Source: Papillibacter cinnamivorans DSM 12816
Lineage (GTDB): Bacteria; Bacillota; Clostridia; Oscillospirales; Oscillospiraceae
Reading direction: 5' to 3'
Length of the DNA: 64,000 bases
Assembly (NCBI RefSeq): GCF_900176335.1
Contig: NZ_FWXW01000003.1
Location: 248,001 to 312,000, forward strand
Both the position numbers and the translations under genes were made by a program. The notes below the pieces were generated by a model. That model searched no databases. It saw nothing but the letters and a program-made list of their open reading frames with translations, and was not told the origin of the DNA. Of the stretch, positions 35,496 to 44,012 are shown piece after piece (position 1 is the stretch's first letter; every line of letters starts with the position of its first letter).

Positions 35496-36866
35496 CTATT
35501 TCCCGACGCAGAATCGCTCAAAGATCCTGTCCACCATATCGCTTTGAACGGTTCTGCCGGTAAGTTCTCCCAGGGCGGCAAGGCCCTCCTCCACATCCAT
35601 GAGCACAGTGTCGGGCGTAAGACCGCCGCGAAGGGCCTTTAACGCCGACTCCAGGCTCTTCAAGGCGCGGGACACCGCCTCCCCCTGGCGGGCGTTGGTG
35701 AGGATTTCCCCGGTTTCGCAGGGAGTCCGGTCCGCAAACAGCTGCCGGACAATATCCTCCAGTTGGCCTAGTCCCTCCCCGGTGAGGGCGCTCACCTCGC
35801 AGACCCGGGTGAAGCGGCGCTGGATTTCGCCTTTTTCCAATTTTGCAGGAAGGTCGGATTTATTGATGACGGCGACGGAATATTTGGCGGCCGCCGCCTG
35901 ATCCATGGCCTCCCAGTCGTCCTTCGCCAGGGGTTCCGACCCTTCCAGCACCAGGAGGGCAAGCTCCGCCTCCCTGGCCGCCGATCTGGTCCTTTCAACG
36001 CCCAGCCGCTCCACCGGATCCTCCGACTCCCGGATTCCGGCGGTGTCCGCAAGACGGAGCAGAATGCCGCCCAGCTTCACCCGCTCCACAACGGTATCGC
36101 GGGTGGTACCCGCAAAAGGGGTCACAATGGCCCGGTCGTAACCCAAGATCGCGTTGAGCAAAGAGGATTTTCCCGTATTGGGCCTTCCCAGCAGGACACA
36201 GGGAATCCCATAGCGCAGAATGCGGCCCCGCCGGCCGCTCTGAAGCAAGCGGCGAAGAACGAGGGAGGAATGATCGAGCTGCTCTTCCATCTTTTCCACT
36301 TCCACGGGAACCAGTTCCTCGTCCGGATAATCCACCACGGCCTGGACATGGGCCGCCATATCCAGAAGGGTTTCATACACCCCGTTTACCCGGCCGCTTA
36401 CGGCGCCCGCCAGCTGTCCAGCCGCGTTTGCGGCCGCTTCCGCCGTCTCCGCTTCCATGAGATCGGCCACCGCCTCGGCCTGGACCAGGTCCATCCTGCC
36501 GTTTAAAAAGGCGCGCTGGGTAAACTCGCCGGCCCGCGCCTGGCGCACTCCCCGCTCAAACAAGGCCTCCAGGCACTCGGCGAGCACCACCGGCGAGCCG
36601 TGGCAGTGAAATTCCACGCAATCCTCTCCGGTATAGCTTCCGGGGCCTCTGGACACCACGGCGAGAGCCTGATCGATAACCATACCGCCCCTGCTTCGGA
36701 GAGAACCCAAAATCATTTTATGGTTTTCCGCCTGTTCCAGCGGCCGTCCGTTCCGGGGAGAAAACACGGCGGCGGCGGCCGGGACGGCTCCGTCCCCGCT
36801 GATCCGCACGATGCCAATAGCCGCGGCGGTCCTTCCGGTGGCGAGGGCCGCAATGGTATCCGACAT
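35496..36866 (-). CDS. mnmE: tRNA modification GTPase MnmE
   Basis: MnmE with MnmG installs the cmnm5 group on wobble U34 of several tRNAs. The 456-residue protein has the tetrahydrofolate-binding N-domain (SDTIAALATGRTAAAIGIVRIS, with the GP and EDCVEFHCHGSP blocks), a G domain (GRPNTGKSSLLN, DTAGIRESEDP, NKSDLP), and the catalytic C-terminal FCVGK ending that fits C-(I/L/V)-G-K. The preceding M16 peptidase gene is 33 bp upstream, so it ends the rpsO-pnp-M16-mnmE run. MnmG is not in view. Confidence 0.97.
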   Translation of the reverse strand: MSDTIAALATGRTAAAIGIVRISGDGAVPAAAAVFSPRNGRPLEQAENHKMILGSLRSRGGMVIDQALAVVSRGPGSYTGEDCVEFHCHGSPVVLAECLEALFERGVRQARAGEFTQRAFLNGRMDLVQAEAVADLMEAETAEAAANAAGQLAGAVSGRVNGVYETLLDMAAHVQAVVDYPDEELVPVEVEKMEEQLDHSSLVLRRLLQSGRRGRILRYGIPCVLLGRPNTGKSSLLNAILGYDRAIVTPFAGTTRDTVVERVKLGGILLRLADTAGIRESEDPVERLGVERTRSAAREAELALLVLEGSEPLAKDDWEAMDQAAAAKYSVAVINKSDLPAKLEKGEIQRRFTRVCEVSALTGEGLGQLEDIVRQLFADRTPCETGEILTNARQGEAVSRALKSLESALKALRGGLTPDTVLMDVEEGLAALGELTGRTVQSDMVDRIFERFCVGK

Positions 36867-36899
36867 GGGTTCTCCTCCTTTCAGGCTGCCCTTGTCCTT

Positions 36900-38159
36900 C
36901 TACGACAGCAGAATCTGCCGGTATTCTTCCGCGGTGCGCACTCGACCCACCGCAGAGAGGGAAATGCGTTCAAAATCAAAGGTTCTGGCGGCAAGGGCCC
37001 GGATCTGCTCCGGGGTCACCGCGTCGTACGCCGCGATAATTTCCTCTTCGCCCAGGTGTTTTTCCAAATAGAGCTCCGATCTCGCCAGATGGTTCATCCG
37101 GGCGGCGGTGGACTCCATCCCCATGAGGACATTGGCCTTGACCTGCTCCCTTGCCCGGAGGAGCTCGGCATCCGTCACGCCCTCACTGGCAAAACGGCGT
37201 ACTTCCCGGGAAATCAGTTCCAGCGCCTGCCGCTCCGTTTCCCTTCCCAGGGCGGTATAGATCCCAAAAACCCCAGTGTCCTCGTGCCCCGCGCCGAAGG
37301 TATAGACGGAATAGCACAGGCCTTCCTTTTCCCGGACCGACTGAAACAGGCGGGAGGAAACGCCGCCGCCCAGAATGCTGCTGAGCAGCTGCATGGCATA
37401 CCGCTCCGGGCTGTTGAAGGGAATGCCGGGGAAGGCTATCTCAACGTGGTTCTGCTCGATCGACTTGCGACGGACGGTGAAGGCGGGGCGGTAAACCACC
37501 GGCTTTCCCAGCCGCCGGGATTTTCCCTCCATCCCCGCGAACTGGGCCTTCAGATATTCCACATCCTTGTCGGAAAAGCTGCCCGACAGGGCAATCACCG
37601 TCTCTTTGGGACCGTAGTTTTCCTTCATATACCGCTTCAGGGATTCCCCCGTCTGGCGGCGGAGCACCTGAGGACGGCCCAGGATCGGCCTTCCCACGGA
37701 GGTTCCCCGGTATACGGCAGCAAACAGCCGCTCCATCACCAGGTCCTCGGGGGAGTCCTCATACATGCTGATCTCTTCCAGGATAACCCCCAGTTCGGTG
37801 GCCACGTCCGCATCGTCAAAGCGGGCGTTGAAAAAGAGATCGCACAGGGCGTCCAGCGCCTGGTCCATATGGGAGTCCAGCACCCGGGCGTAAAAGCAGG
37901 TGTATTCCTTGGTGGTAAATGCGTTGAGCTGCCCGCCCACGCTGTCGGTGAGCTCCGCCAGCTCCGCGGCGGTGCGGCGAGGCGTCCCCTTGAACACCAT
38001 GTGCTCGATAAAATGGGAAACCCCGCTCTCAGAGGGGCGCTCGTGCCTGGAGCCGGACTTCACCCAGACGCCCACGGAGGCGGAGCGCACATAGGGCAGG
38101 CGCTCGAACACGATGCGCACCCCGTTGGGGAGGGTTATCTTTTCAATCCTGTCCTGCAT
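36900..38159 (-). CDS. M16-family zinc peptidase (MlpA/YmxG-like)
   Basis: The 419-residue protein is a pitrilysin-family peptidase with the inverted zinc motif HFIEH (in GVSHFIEHMVFKGT), a downstream glutamate in the TTKEYTCFYARV region, and the second, non-catalytic M16 domain (YGPKETVIALSGSF). Members such as B. subtilis MlpA lie next to pnp and may degrade signalling peptides or modulate extracellular protease production. It lies 80 bp after pnp and 33 bp ahead of mnmE. Confidence 0.93.
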   Translation of the reverse strand: MQDRIEKITLPNGVRIVFERLPYVRSASVGVWVKSGSRHERPSESGVSHFIEHMVFKGTPRRTAAELAELTDSVGGQLNAFTTKEYTCFYARVLDSHMDQALDALCDLFFNARFDDADVATELGVILEEISMYEDSPEDLVMERLFAAVYRGTSVGRPILGRPQVLRRQTGESLKRYMKENYGPKETVIALSGSFSDKDVEYLKAQFAGMEGKSRRLGKPVVYRPAFTVRRKSIEQNHVEIAFPGIPFNSPERYAMQLLSSILGGGVSSRLFQSVREKEGLCYSVYTFGAGHEDTGVFGIYTALGRETERQALELISREVRRFASEGVTDAELLRAREQVKANVLMGMESTAARMNHLARSELYLEKHLGEEEIIAAYDAVTPEQIRALAARTFDFERISLSAVGRVRTAEEYRQILLS

Positions 38160-38239
38160 CGGTTTCCTTTCCCGGTTTCTGTCGTCATACCGGAACGGGG
38201 ACGGGCTTGCGCCCGCCCCCGCTATTTTTCGTCCTGTTA

Positions 38240-40366
38240 TTATTTCTCGCCCTTGGCGGCTATTTCACGAAGGGCATCCTTGTGGGAGAGGTTTACGCGC
38301 CCCTTTTCGTCGATATCCGTCACCTTGACCCAAATCATATCGCCGATCTTGACCACGTCCTCCACCTTCTCCACCCGCTTTTCCGCAAGCTTGGAGATGT
38401 GAACCAGGCCGTCCTTTCCGGGAGCCAGCTCCACAAAAGCGCCGAAGTTCATGATGCGGACCACTTTGCCGTAATAGAGCGTTCCCACTTCCGGGACGAA
38501 GACAATGGCCTCGATGCTCTTTTTCGCCTCCATGCAGGCGGTCTCGTCCGCCGCGGCGATATAGATGGTGCCGTCGTCCTCGATATCGATCTTGGCGCCC
38601 GTCTCGGCGACGATCTTCTGGATGACCTTGCCGCCGGAGCCGATGACCTCGCGGATCTTGTCCACGTCGATCTTCATCTTGATCATTCTGGGGGCGTACT
38701 TGGAAAGCTGCTCCCTGGGCTTTGCGATGCAGGGCAGCATGACCTTGTCCAGGATATCGATGCGGGCCTCACGGGTCAGTTCCAGGGCCTCCTTGATGAT
38801 GGCGGCGGTAAGCCCGTCGTTTTTCAGGTCCATCTGGATGGCAGTAATGCCGTCCTTTGTGCCGGCCACCTTGAAGTCCATCTCCCCGTGGAAATCCTCC
38901 ACTCCCTGGATGTCGATAAAGGTGGTGAAGGTGTCCCCGTCCTGAATAAGGCCGCAGGAGATGCCGGCCACCGGCTTTTTAATGGGAACGCCCGCGTCCA
39001 TAAGGGCCAGAGTGGAAGCGCAGACGGAGCCCTGGGAGGTAGAACCGTTGGAGGAGAGCACCTCGGAGACCAGGCGGATGGCATAGGGGAAATCCTCCTC
39101 GGGAGGAATCACGGGCTCCAGGGCCCGCTCGGCCAGGGCGCCGTGGCCAATCTCTCGGCGGTTGGTGCTCCTGCTGCCCCGGGCCTCGCCCACGGAGAAG
39201 GCGGGGAAGTTATAGTGATGCATGTAGCGCTTGGATTCTTCTTCAAATATGGTATCCAGCTTCTGGGCGGCGCTGAGGGTGTTGAGGGTCACGGAGGTGA
39301 GCACCTGGGTCTGGCCCCTGGTGAACATGGCGGAGCCGTGAGCCCTGGGCAGAAGTCCCACCTCGGCGGCCAGAGGCCGGATCTCGTCTTTGGAACGGCC
39401 GTCCACCCGTTTGCCCTCCAGCAGCCAGTGCTTGACCACATCCTTCTGGAGCCGGTAAAGGCATTCCTCCAGGTATTTGCCCATTTCGGGGTATTTTTCC
39501 CCGAAGTGTTCCTCCAGGTCGCCCCTCAAACCGTTGAGGCGCTCTTCCCGGACGTTCTTGTCGTCGGTGTCCATGCAGGCCTTGACCTTGTCAAGAGCGT
39601 ATTCCTTAAGATCGTTATAGAGTGCCGCATCAAAGTCCGCGTGGGGATATTCGAATTTCGCTTTGCCGATTTCGGCCACGATACCATCAATGAAAGCAAT
39701 CTGCTTTTTGATTTCCTCATGGGCTTTGCAGATCCCGTCAAACAGGATGTTCTCCGGAATCTCCTTCGCACCCGCCTCGATCATGACCACCTTGTTTCTG
39801 GTGGCGGCGATGGTCACGGCCATCTGGGAAACCTTCCTCTGCTCGCTGGTGGGATTAAAAACGATCTGCCCGTCCACATATCCCACGTTCAGGCAGCCGA
39901 TAGGGCCGCTCCAGGGGATATCGGAAATGGACAGGGCAATGGAAGTGCCGATCATCGCGGCAATCTCAGGTGAATTGTCATGGTCCACGGACATAATGGT
40001 GGCGGTGATGACCACGTCGTTGCGGAAATCGCCGGGGAAGAGAGGCCGGATGGGCCTGTCAATGAGGCGGGCGGCCAGAACGCCCTTTTCGGAGGGGCGC
40101 CCTTCCCTGCGCAGGAAGGAACCGGGAATCCGGCCCACCGAGTAAAGCTTTTCCTCGAAGTCCACGGAGAGGGGGAAGAAGTCGATCCCGTCACGGGGTT
40201 TGGCCGAAGCGGTAGCCGCCACCAGCACTACGGTTTCCCCGTAGCGGACGAGGCAGGAGCCGTTCGCCAGTTCCGCCATCTTCCCGGTTTCGATCACCAG
40301 GGGACGGCCGGCCAGTTCCGTCTTGTAGACTCTCAGGTTTGAAAACTCTTTATTCGTTACTTTCAT
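38240..40366 (-). CDS. pnp: Polyribonucleotide nucleotidyltransferase (PNPase)
   Basis: PNPase is the phosphorolytic 3'-5' exoribonuclease of the RNA degradosome. The 708-residue product holds two RNase PH-like domains (the second carrying TSQGSVCASTLALMDAGV), a KH domain (IQKIVAETGAKIDIEDDGTI) and an S1 domain (GTLYYGKVVRIMNFGAFVEL), in the normal order. A GGAG-like site precedes the ATG. The 340-bp leader to rpsO is full of hairpins. Confidence 0.98.
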   Translation of the reverse strand: MKVTNKEFSNLRVYKTELAGRPLVIETGKMAELANGSCLVRYGETVVLVAATASAKPRDGIDFFPLSVDFEEKLYSVGRIPGSFLRREGRPSEKGVLAARLIDRPIRPLFPGDFRNDVVITATIMSVDHDNSPEIAAMIGTSIALSISDIPWSGPIGCLNVGYVDGQIVFNPTSEQRKVSQMAVTIAATRNKVVMIEAGAKEIPENILFDGICKAHEEIKKQIAFIDGIVAEIGKAKFEYPHADFDAALYNDLKEYALDKVKACMDTDDKNVREERLNGLRGDLEEHFGEKYPEMGKYLEECLYRLQKDVVKHWLLEGKRVDGRSKDEIRPLAAEVGLLPRAHGSAMFTRGQTQVLTSVTLNTLSAAQKLDTIFEEESKRYMHHYNFPAFSVGEARGSRSTNRREIGHGALAERALEPVIPPEEDFPYAIRLVSEVLSSNGSTSQGSVCASTLALMDAGVPIKKPVAGISCGLIQDGDTFTTFIDIQGVEDFHGEMDFKVAGTKDGITAIQMDLKNDGLTAAIIKEALELTREARIDILDKVMLPCIAKPREQLSKYAPRMIKMKIDVDKIREVIGSGGKVIQKIVAETGAKIDIEDDGTIYIAAADETACMEAKKSIEAIVFVPEVGTLYYGKVVRIMNFGAFVELAPGKDGLVHISKLAEKRVEKVEDVVKIGDMIWVKVTDIDEKGRVNLSHKDALREIAAKGEK

Positions 40367-40489
40367 TCTTTTCTCCTTTTCCTTCAGAGCTTGTCAAACC
40401 TTTTAGCATTTGAAACCGCATCTGAGGGGTTTCAGGTACGCTTTCAACTGCTAACCGGCCGACCTGCGCTCTTATGTTATGTCGTTTGG

Positions 40490-40640
40490 CTTACATTATG
40501 TAAATGGCGGTGTATCTTCACACCGCCACTGGCATCCGGAGAAGTTCTCCCCGTTTTCTTCCGGGGATGCCTCCTTCTTCGCGGGATCCGTCCGGGACGC
40601 CCCGCCGGGAAAGCGGATCCCCAGGCGTCTTTCCGCCGGG
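40490..40640 (-). promoter_or_regulatory. Structured leader between rpsO and pnp
   Basis: The 340-bp gap between rpsO and pnp has no gene but several stems: GGCGGTGT/ACACCGCC (40506-40527), GGCATCC.../GGATGCC (40531-40569), and GC stems around 40600-40660. Such a leader could be an RNase III target, as in E. coli pnp autoregulation, or a processing site that separates rpsO from pnp mRNA. The conclusion is from sequence symmetry and analogy. Confidence 0.5.
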
Positions 40641-40706
40641 CGGAGAAAACCCGAAGGATTCTCCCGCCCGGCAGTTATCTGTTTCCTGAAAACTTCCGAT
40701 CTCCGA

Positions 40707-40973
40707 TTACTTTCTGATTCCAAGCTTGGCGATGCATTCTCTGTAGCGGTTGATGTCCTTTTTCGCCAGATAATCCAGAAGCGATCTGCGCTTGCCCACC
40801 ATCTTGAGAAGCCCGCGGCGAGAATGATTGTCCTTTTTGTGCACCTTCAGATGCTCCGTGAGCTGGGTAATCCGTTCCGTCAGAATGGCAATCTGCACTT
40901 CGGGCGACCCGGTGTCGGAGGGATGGGTGCGGTTTGCGTCGATAATGGCTGTCTTTTGTTCCTTGAGAAGCAT
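40707..40973 (-). CDS. rpsO: Small ribosomal subunit protein S15
   Basis: S15 is a primary 16S rRNA-binding protein that organises the central domain. The 88-residue product is full length: [27 protein letters not shown] in pieces, then [24 protein letters not shown] and [24 protein letters not shown] at the end. It starts about 8 bases after a GGTGG-type ribosome site. It is the first gene of the rpsO-pnp region and has its own promoter and a possible autoregulatory leader. Confidence 0.98.
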   Translation of the reverse strand: MLLKEQKTAIIDANRTHPSDTGSPEVQIAILTERITQLTEHLKVHKKDNHSRRGLLKMVGKRRSLLDYLAKKDINRYRECIAKLGIRK

Positions 40974-41129
40974 GGGGTATCCACCTTTCCTGTTTATTGC
41001 CCATACGCGGCTGAGTTCCGGGCCGGTGAAATCCCGACGAAGTCGGGTTAGTCCTCGGAGCCAAGCTGCGGGGCCTGCATTTTGGTTTTCATGCCGCTAA
41101 AGTTTACCACATTTCATTTATAATGTAAA
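40974..41129 (-). promoter_or_regulatory. rpsO promoter and structured leader
   Basis: On the minus strand TTTACA (41124-41129) and TAAACT (41101-41106) are 17 bases apart. The roughly 120-nt leader that follows contains a stable hairpin (CCCGAC-TTC-GTCGGG, about 41036-41050) and complementary GGCC/GGCC and CCGCAG/GCTTGG segments. S15 represses its own mRNA in several bacteria by binding different leader folds, so this leader is a candidate autoregulatory element; the fold is not one I recognise. Confidence 0.55.
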
Positions 41130-41294
41130 GAAAAATTATTGTTATGCGGATCCTCCGCCAGGTTCAGGCAGGAAAACCGCATTTTGTACGCGTATGAAGG
41201 CCGTGTGTCTCCGTATTGCGCACATAGTTGCGTGCACTGTACACCATGCACAACTTTTTCATGCAATTCCGTCAATTTTTATATGAATCATTTC

Positions 41295-41323
41295 TTGCAA
41301 AAAATGTCGAATCCTGATACACT
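41295..41323 (+). promoter_or_regulatory. Promoter of the candidate small RNA
   Basis: TTGCAA, 17-base spacer, TACACT with an extended -10 (TGA just before TACACT). It points to a transcription start near 41330. The only downstream feature on the plus strand before an antisense gene is the hairpin-rich segment. Confidence 0.7.
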
Positions 41324-41329
41324 TTCATA

Positions 41330-41462
41330 TGCAAAGAAGTTCTTTTCTTAGCGGTACGGGCCGTGCAATAGCGCGGCCTGTTGTACTGCGAGGAAGAGGG
41401 GCGGAACCCATTGCGGTTTCGCCCGAAGCAAAACGCCCGCCGAATGGCGGGCGTTTTGCTTA
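41330..41462 (+). ncRNA. Candidate structured small RNA with three hairpins
   Basis: Downstream of a good extended -10 promoter, the strand folds into three successive hairpins with no coding frame that looks real. The first is GCGGTAC...GTACTGC (41351-41389) with an inner GGCCG/CGGCC. The second is GGCGGAACC-CATTGC-GGTTTCGCC (41400-41423). The third is a perfect 15-bp stem, AGCAAAACGCCCGCC (41427-41460), ending in GTTTTGCTTATT, which looks like an intrinsic terminator. The transcript would be about 130 nt. It lacks the SRP GGAAG loop and the 6S layout. Function unknown. Confidence 0.55.
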
Positions 41463-41636
41463 TTCCGCGGGAAAACCTGTTTTTCCGCGGAAACGGGGGA
41501 AGAGCCGCGCCTTTTGAAAGGTGCGAAACGTTTGCCCCGCGGGAAGCGATTTCCCTTAAGGCATTTTATTCCGGCTGCTGCGGGTTTCGGCCGCGGAACC
41601 TGACGGTGATATCCGAGTCCGCTTTGCTTGCCGGCC

Positions 41637-42068
41637 TCAGATCCGCCGCTTGATGTTGGAGGAAATCTCCGAAAGGGCTTTCGCGGCTTCCATGTCGAAT
41701 TTCTGGTTTTTGGCCATATCCCCCAGGGAAACCATTCCCACTACCCGGCCGCCGTGCACCACCGGCAGGCGGCGCACCTGCTCTTCGGCCATGAGGCGGG
41801 TCGCCGCGCGAACGTCGTCCTCCGGCTCCACGGAAATGACCGTCCGGCTCATGATCTCCCGCACCGGCGTCTGCTCCGGGTTGTTTTCCGCGGCCACGCA
41901 GCGGAGAACAATGTCCCGGTCGGTCACGATCCCCCTGAGTTTGCCGTCCGGCGAGCAGACGGGCAGCGCGCCGATGTTGTGCCGGCTCAAGAGGCGGGAG
42001 GCAAATGCGGCACTCTCCTCCGGCGAAACCGAGATTACGTTGCTGTTCATCAAATCTCCGACCTGCAT
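41637..42068 (-). CDS. Tandem CBS-domain protein
   Basis: A 143-residue protein made of two CBS domains (VGDLMNSNVISVSPEES...IVTDRDIVLR and VREIMSRTVISVEPEDD...VGMVSLGDMAKN). CBS pairs sense adenosine nucleotides such as AMP, ATP or c-di-AMP. The stand-alone form is common in Firmicutes and its partner is unknown. A short basic tail follows. The 41463-41636 gap downstream holds no further gene. Confidence 0.92.
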   Translation of the reverse strand: MQVGDLMNSNVISVSPEESAAFASRLLSRHNIGALPVCSPDGKLRGIVTDRDIVLRCVAAENNPEQTPVREIMSRTVISVEPEDDVRAATRLMAEEQVRRLPVVHGGRVVGMVSLGDMAKNQKFDMEAAKALSEISSNIKRRI

Positions 42069-42166
42069 ACAAGCTTCCCGTCCGCGGCGGATCTGCCGCG
42101 GGGCGGGATATTCTCCCCTTTCCGGTCCGTTTTTTCCGGAGGGCTTTCCGCCGACTCCTGCTTGTA

Positions 42167-43036
42167 TTATGCCTTATGTTCCCATTCCTTATGCAGTCCG
42201 AGATTGCGGATCAGAGGGGATTTTCCGTGCCAGGAAAACGCGCGGTTTCTGTACTTTTCCCGGAACGCCTTTTCCGGCAGGCCTTCCAAAGCTTCCCTCT
42301 GCAGATCCGCAAGATACGGGGCCGTCTCCGTTCTGCCGGCCAGAGCGTCAATCGCCGTTACGGCGGGGGAGGCGTTATAGGGGCAGGCGTTCTGACACAG
42401 ATCGCAGCCCCAGACGGTGGGCAGTGTTTTCAGCCGCCGCTCTTCTTCCGGCGTCAGGGCTCCCTTCCGCTGGCTCACGCCGGAAAGACACAGCGCCGAA
42501 TCAAATACCGCCGCGCCGTCTCTCCAGCGCAGGGCACCGGATGGACAAGCCTCCGCGCACCTGCCGCAGCGGATACAGGGCGGGCTCTTCCGGCCCGGGG
42601 TTTCCAGGGGCAGATCCGTCAGAATACATCCCAGAAAGACATAGGAACCATAGGGGGGGCAGATGATAAGCCCATGCTCCCCCACAAGGCCGATCCCCGC
42701 AAGTTCCGCCGCCCGGACTTCCGGCAGGGGGGACGCGTCCACCAAAGGCACGAACCGGCTGCGGGGATATTCCCTCCGGAGGGCGGCTCCCGCTTCCGCC
42801 AGCAGCCGTTTCACCGCGATATGATAATCCTCTCCCCGGGAATACAGAGAAAGATTCCCTTCTCTTTCTCCCGCGTAATAGGGGAAGGCTCCCACAAGAA
42901 CCCCCGCCAGGCCGGGGCAGAGCTCTTCCGCTCTTTCCCTCGCCCGGGGGCTCATTTGTTCAAAAAGGCGGGACGCCGCAACGGCGCCGCTCTGCGCCGC
43001 GCCCCAGATCTTCAGATATCCCTCCAGATCGGGCAT
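42167..43036 (-). CDS. queG: Epoxyqueuosine reductase-like iron-sulfur protein
   Basis: QueG reduces epoxyqueuosine to queuosine in tRNA using cobalamin and two [4Fe-4S] clusters. The 289-residue product has the QueG core: LVDASPLPEVRAAELAGIGLVG (proposed catalytic aspartate) and GSYVFLGCILTDLPL, then CIRCGRCAEACPSGAL and CDLCQNACPYN. It is shorter than E. coli QueG because the C-terminal HEAT-like repeats are absent, so it could be a related enzyme with another substrate. No other queuosine gene is in the window. Confidence 0.75.
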   Translation of the reverse strand: MPDLEGYLKIWGAAQSGAVAASRLFEQMSPRARERAEELCPGLAGVLVGAFPYYAGEREGNLSLYSRGEDYHIAVKRLLAEAGAALRREYPRSRFVPLVDASPLPEVRAAELAGIGLVGEHGLIICPPYGSYVFLGCILTDLPLETPGRKSPPCIRCGRCAEACPSGALRWRDGAAVFDSALCLSGVSQRKGALTPEEERRLKTLPTVWGCDLCQNACPYNASPAVTAIDALAGRTETAPYLADLQREALEGLPEKAFREKYRNRAFSWHGKSPLIRNLGLHKEWEHKA

Positions 43037-43124
43037 GCCTCTTCCCCCTTTTCCCGCCGTTATAAGCAGTATACCATACTCTTATCTTGCGAAAAAGCGG
43101 ACATCCCTGCGGTTCAAATCAGAT

Positions 43125-43157
43125 TTCAATAAAAATGTCGATACAACAAATGAAACA
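43125..43157. repeat. 33-bp dispersed repeat, second copy
   Basis: Starts TTCAATAAAAATGTCGAT and ends ATGAAACA; differs from 35269-35301 at three positions. It lies in the 340-bp gap between queG and tadA. The gap is otherwise occupied by the terminator at 43188-43229 and by AT-rich sequence. Confidence 0.7.
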
Positions 43158-43187
43158 AGATCGTATTTGTTTTCCGTATATCAGCAA

Positions 43188-43229
43188 AAAGAATAAAAGA
43201 ACAGGTCGCAACCTGTTCTTTTATTCTTT
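43188..43229. terminator. Terminator of tadA
   Basis: Perfect 19-bp inverted repeat (AAAGAATAAAAGAACAGGT arms) around CGCA. AT-rich arms with T-runs on both sides suit termination from either strand; the tadA transcript runs into it. Confidence 0.88.
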
Positions 43230-43376
43230 GGGTCGGAAGATAGGATGAAAAGAAGTTTTGTCTCTTGCAAGTATTATACTACCAAGGTTTTATTAACAAA
43301 TATAGCGCCAAATGTTACAAATGTTTTAAATATTCAAGTATTTTAAACTTTTTTATAAATATACCCGGCCGTTTCC

Positions 43377-43838
43377 TCAGTTTTCGCTTTTCCGCAGTCC
43401 GCGGAAAAAGCCGGTAAGCAGATCTGCGCATTCCGCTTCCAAAATCCCTCCCACCAGTTCCGGCCGGTGATTGAACCCCTCCTCGAAGAGATTGAGGACG
43501 CTGCCGCAGGCACCCGCCTTGGGATCTCTGGCGCCGAAATAGACCTTTGGAATCCGGGCGTTGATGATCGCTCCGGCACACATGGGGCAGGGTTCCAGGG
43601 TGACATAGAGTCTGGCTCCGGAAAGGCGCCAGCCGCCCAGAGCGCGGCAGGCCTCGTCAATCGCCTCCACCTCGGCGTGGGCCAGGGCGTTTTTCGACTC
43701 CTCCCGGCGGTTGCGCCCTCTTCCCACAACGGCGTCCCCCACGACGACGACGCAGCCCACCGGCACTTCGCCCTCCATGGCCGCCTCTTTCGCCAGTTCC
43801 AGCGCTTCCATCATATACGCTTCATGCTGCATACCCAT
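43377..43838 (-). CDS. tadA: tRNA-specific adenosine deaminase TadA
   Basis: TadA converts the wobble adenosine 34 of tRNA-Arg(ACG) to inosine. The 153-residue protein has the zinc deaminase motifs HAEVEAIDEACRALG (His and catalytic Glu) and PCPMCAGAI (two Cys), plus MQHEAYMMEALELAKEAA at the start and YFGARDPKAGACGSVLNLF, a TadA-specific stretch. It is a single gene with its own terminator. Confidence 0.95.
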   Translation of the reverse strand: MGMQHEAYMMEALELAKEAAMEGEVPVGCVVVVGDAVVGRGRNRREESKNALAHAEVEAIDEACRALGGWRLSGARLYVTLEPCPMCAGAIINARIPKVYFGARDPKAGACGSVLNLFEEGFNHRPELVGGILEAECADLLTGFFRGLRKSEN

Positions 43839-43878
43839 TCTCCCTTTGCTTACCCGCCGCGGAAACCGGGAGTTTTTC

Positions 43879-43907
43879 TTGCCCCGGACCCCGATTTATG
43901 GTATTAT
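43879..43907 (+). promoter_or_regulatory. Promoter of mntP
   Basis: TTGCCC and TATTAT at a 17-base spacing. The leader to the ATG is about 100 nt. It has no recognisable yybP-ykoY manganese riboswitch. Confidence 0.6.
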
Positions 43908-44012
43908 ACCTGCAATGCAAATTTTATGCTTCCATCTTGGCGCATCCGGCCATTTATTTCAACTATCCGGCTGCGACGCCATATCCGCACACGGGGATAG
44001 GGCGAATTTCAA

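Noticed and set aside
38207-39973. A 588-codon plus-strand open frame
   Set aside because: Antisense to pnp; aspartate/histidine/leucine-rich product with no family.
41330-41462. Signal recognition particle RNA or 6S RNA
   Set aside because: The conserved SRP tetraloop region is missing, and the three separate hairpins do not fit the long central bulge of 6S RNA.
43908-44012. yybP-ykoY manganese riboswitch upstream of mntP
   Set aside because: The leader has none of the conserved blocks and is only about 100 nt long. Manganese control, if any, must be by another route.
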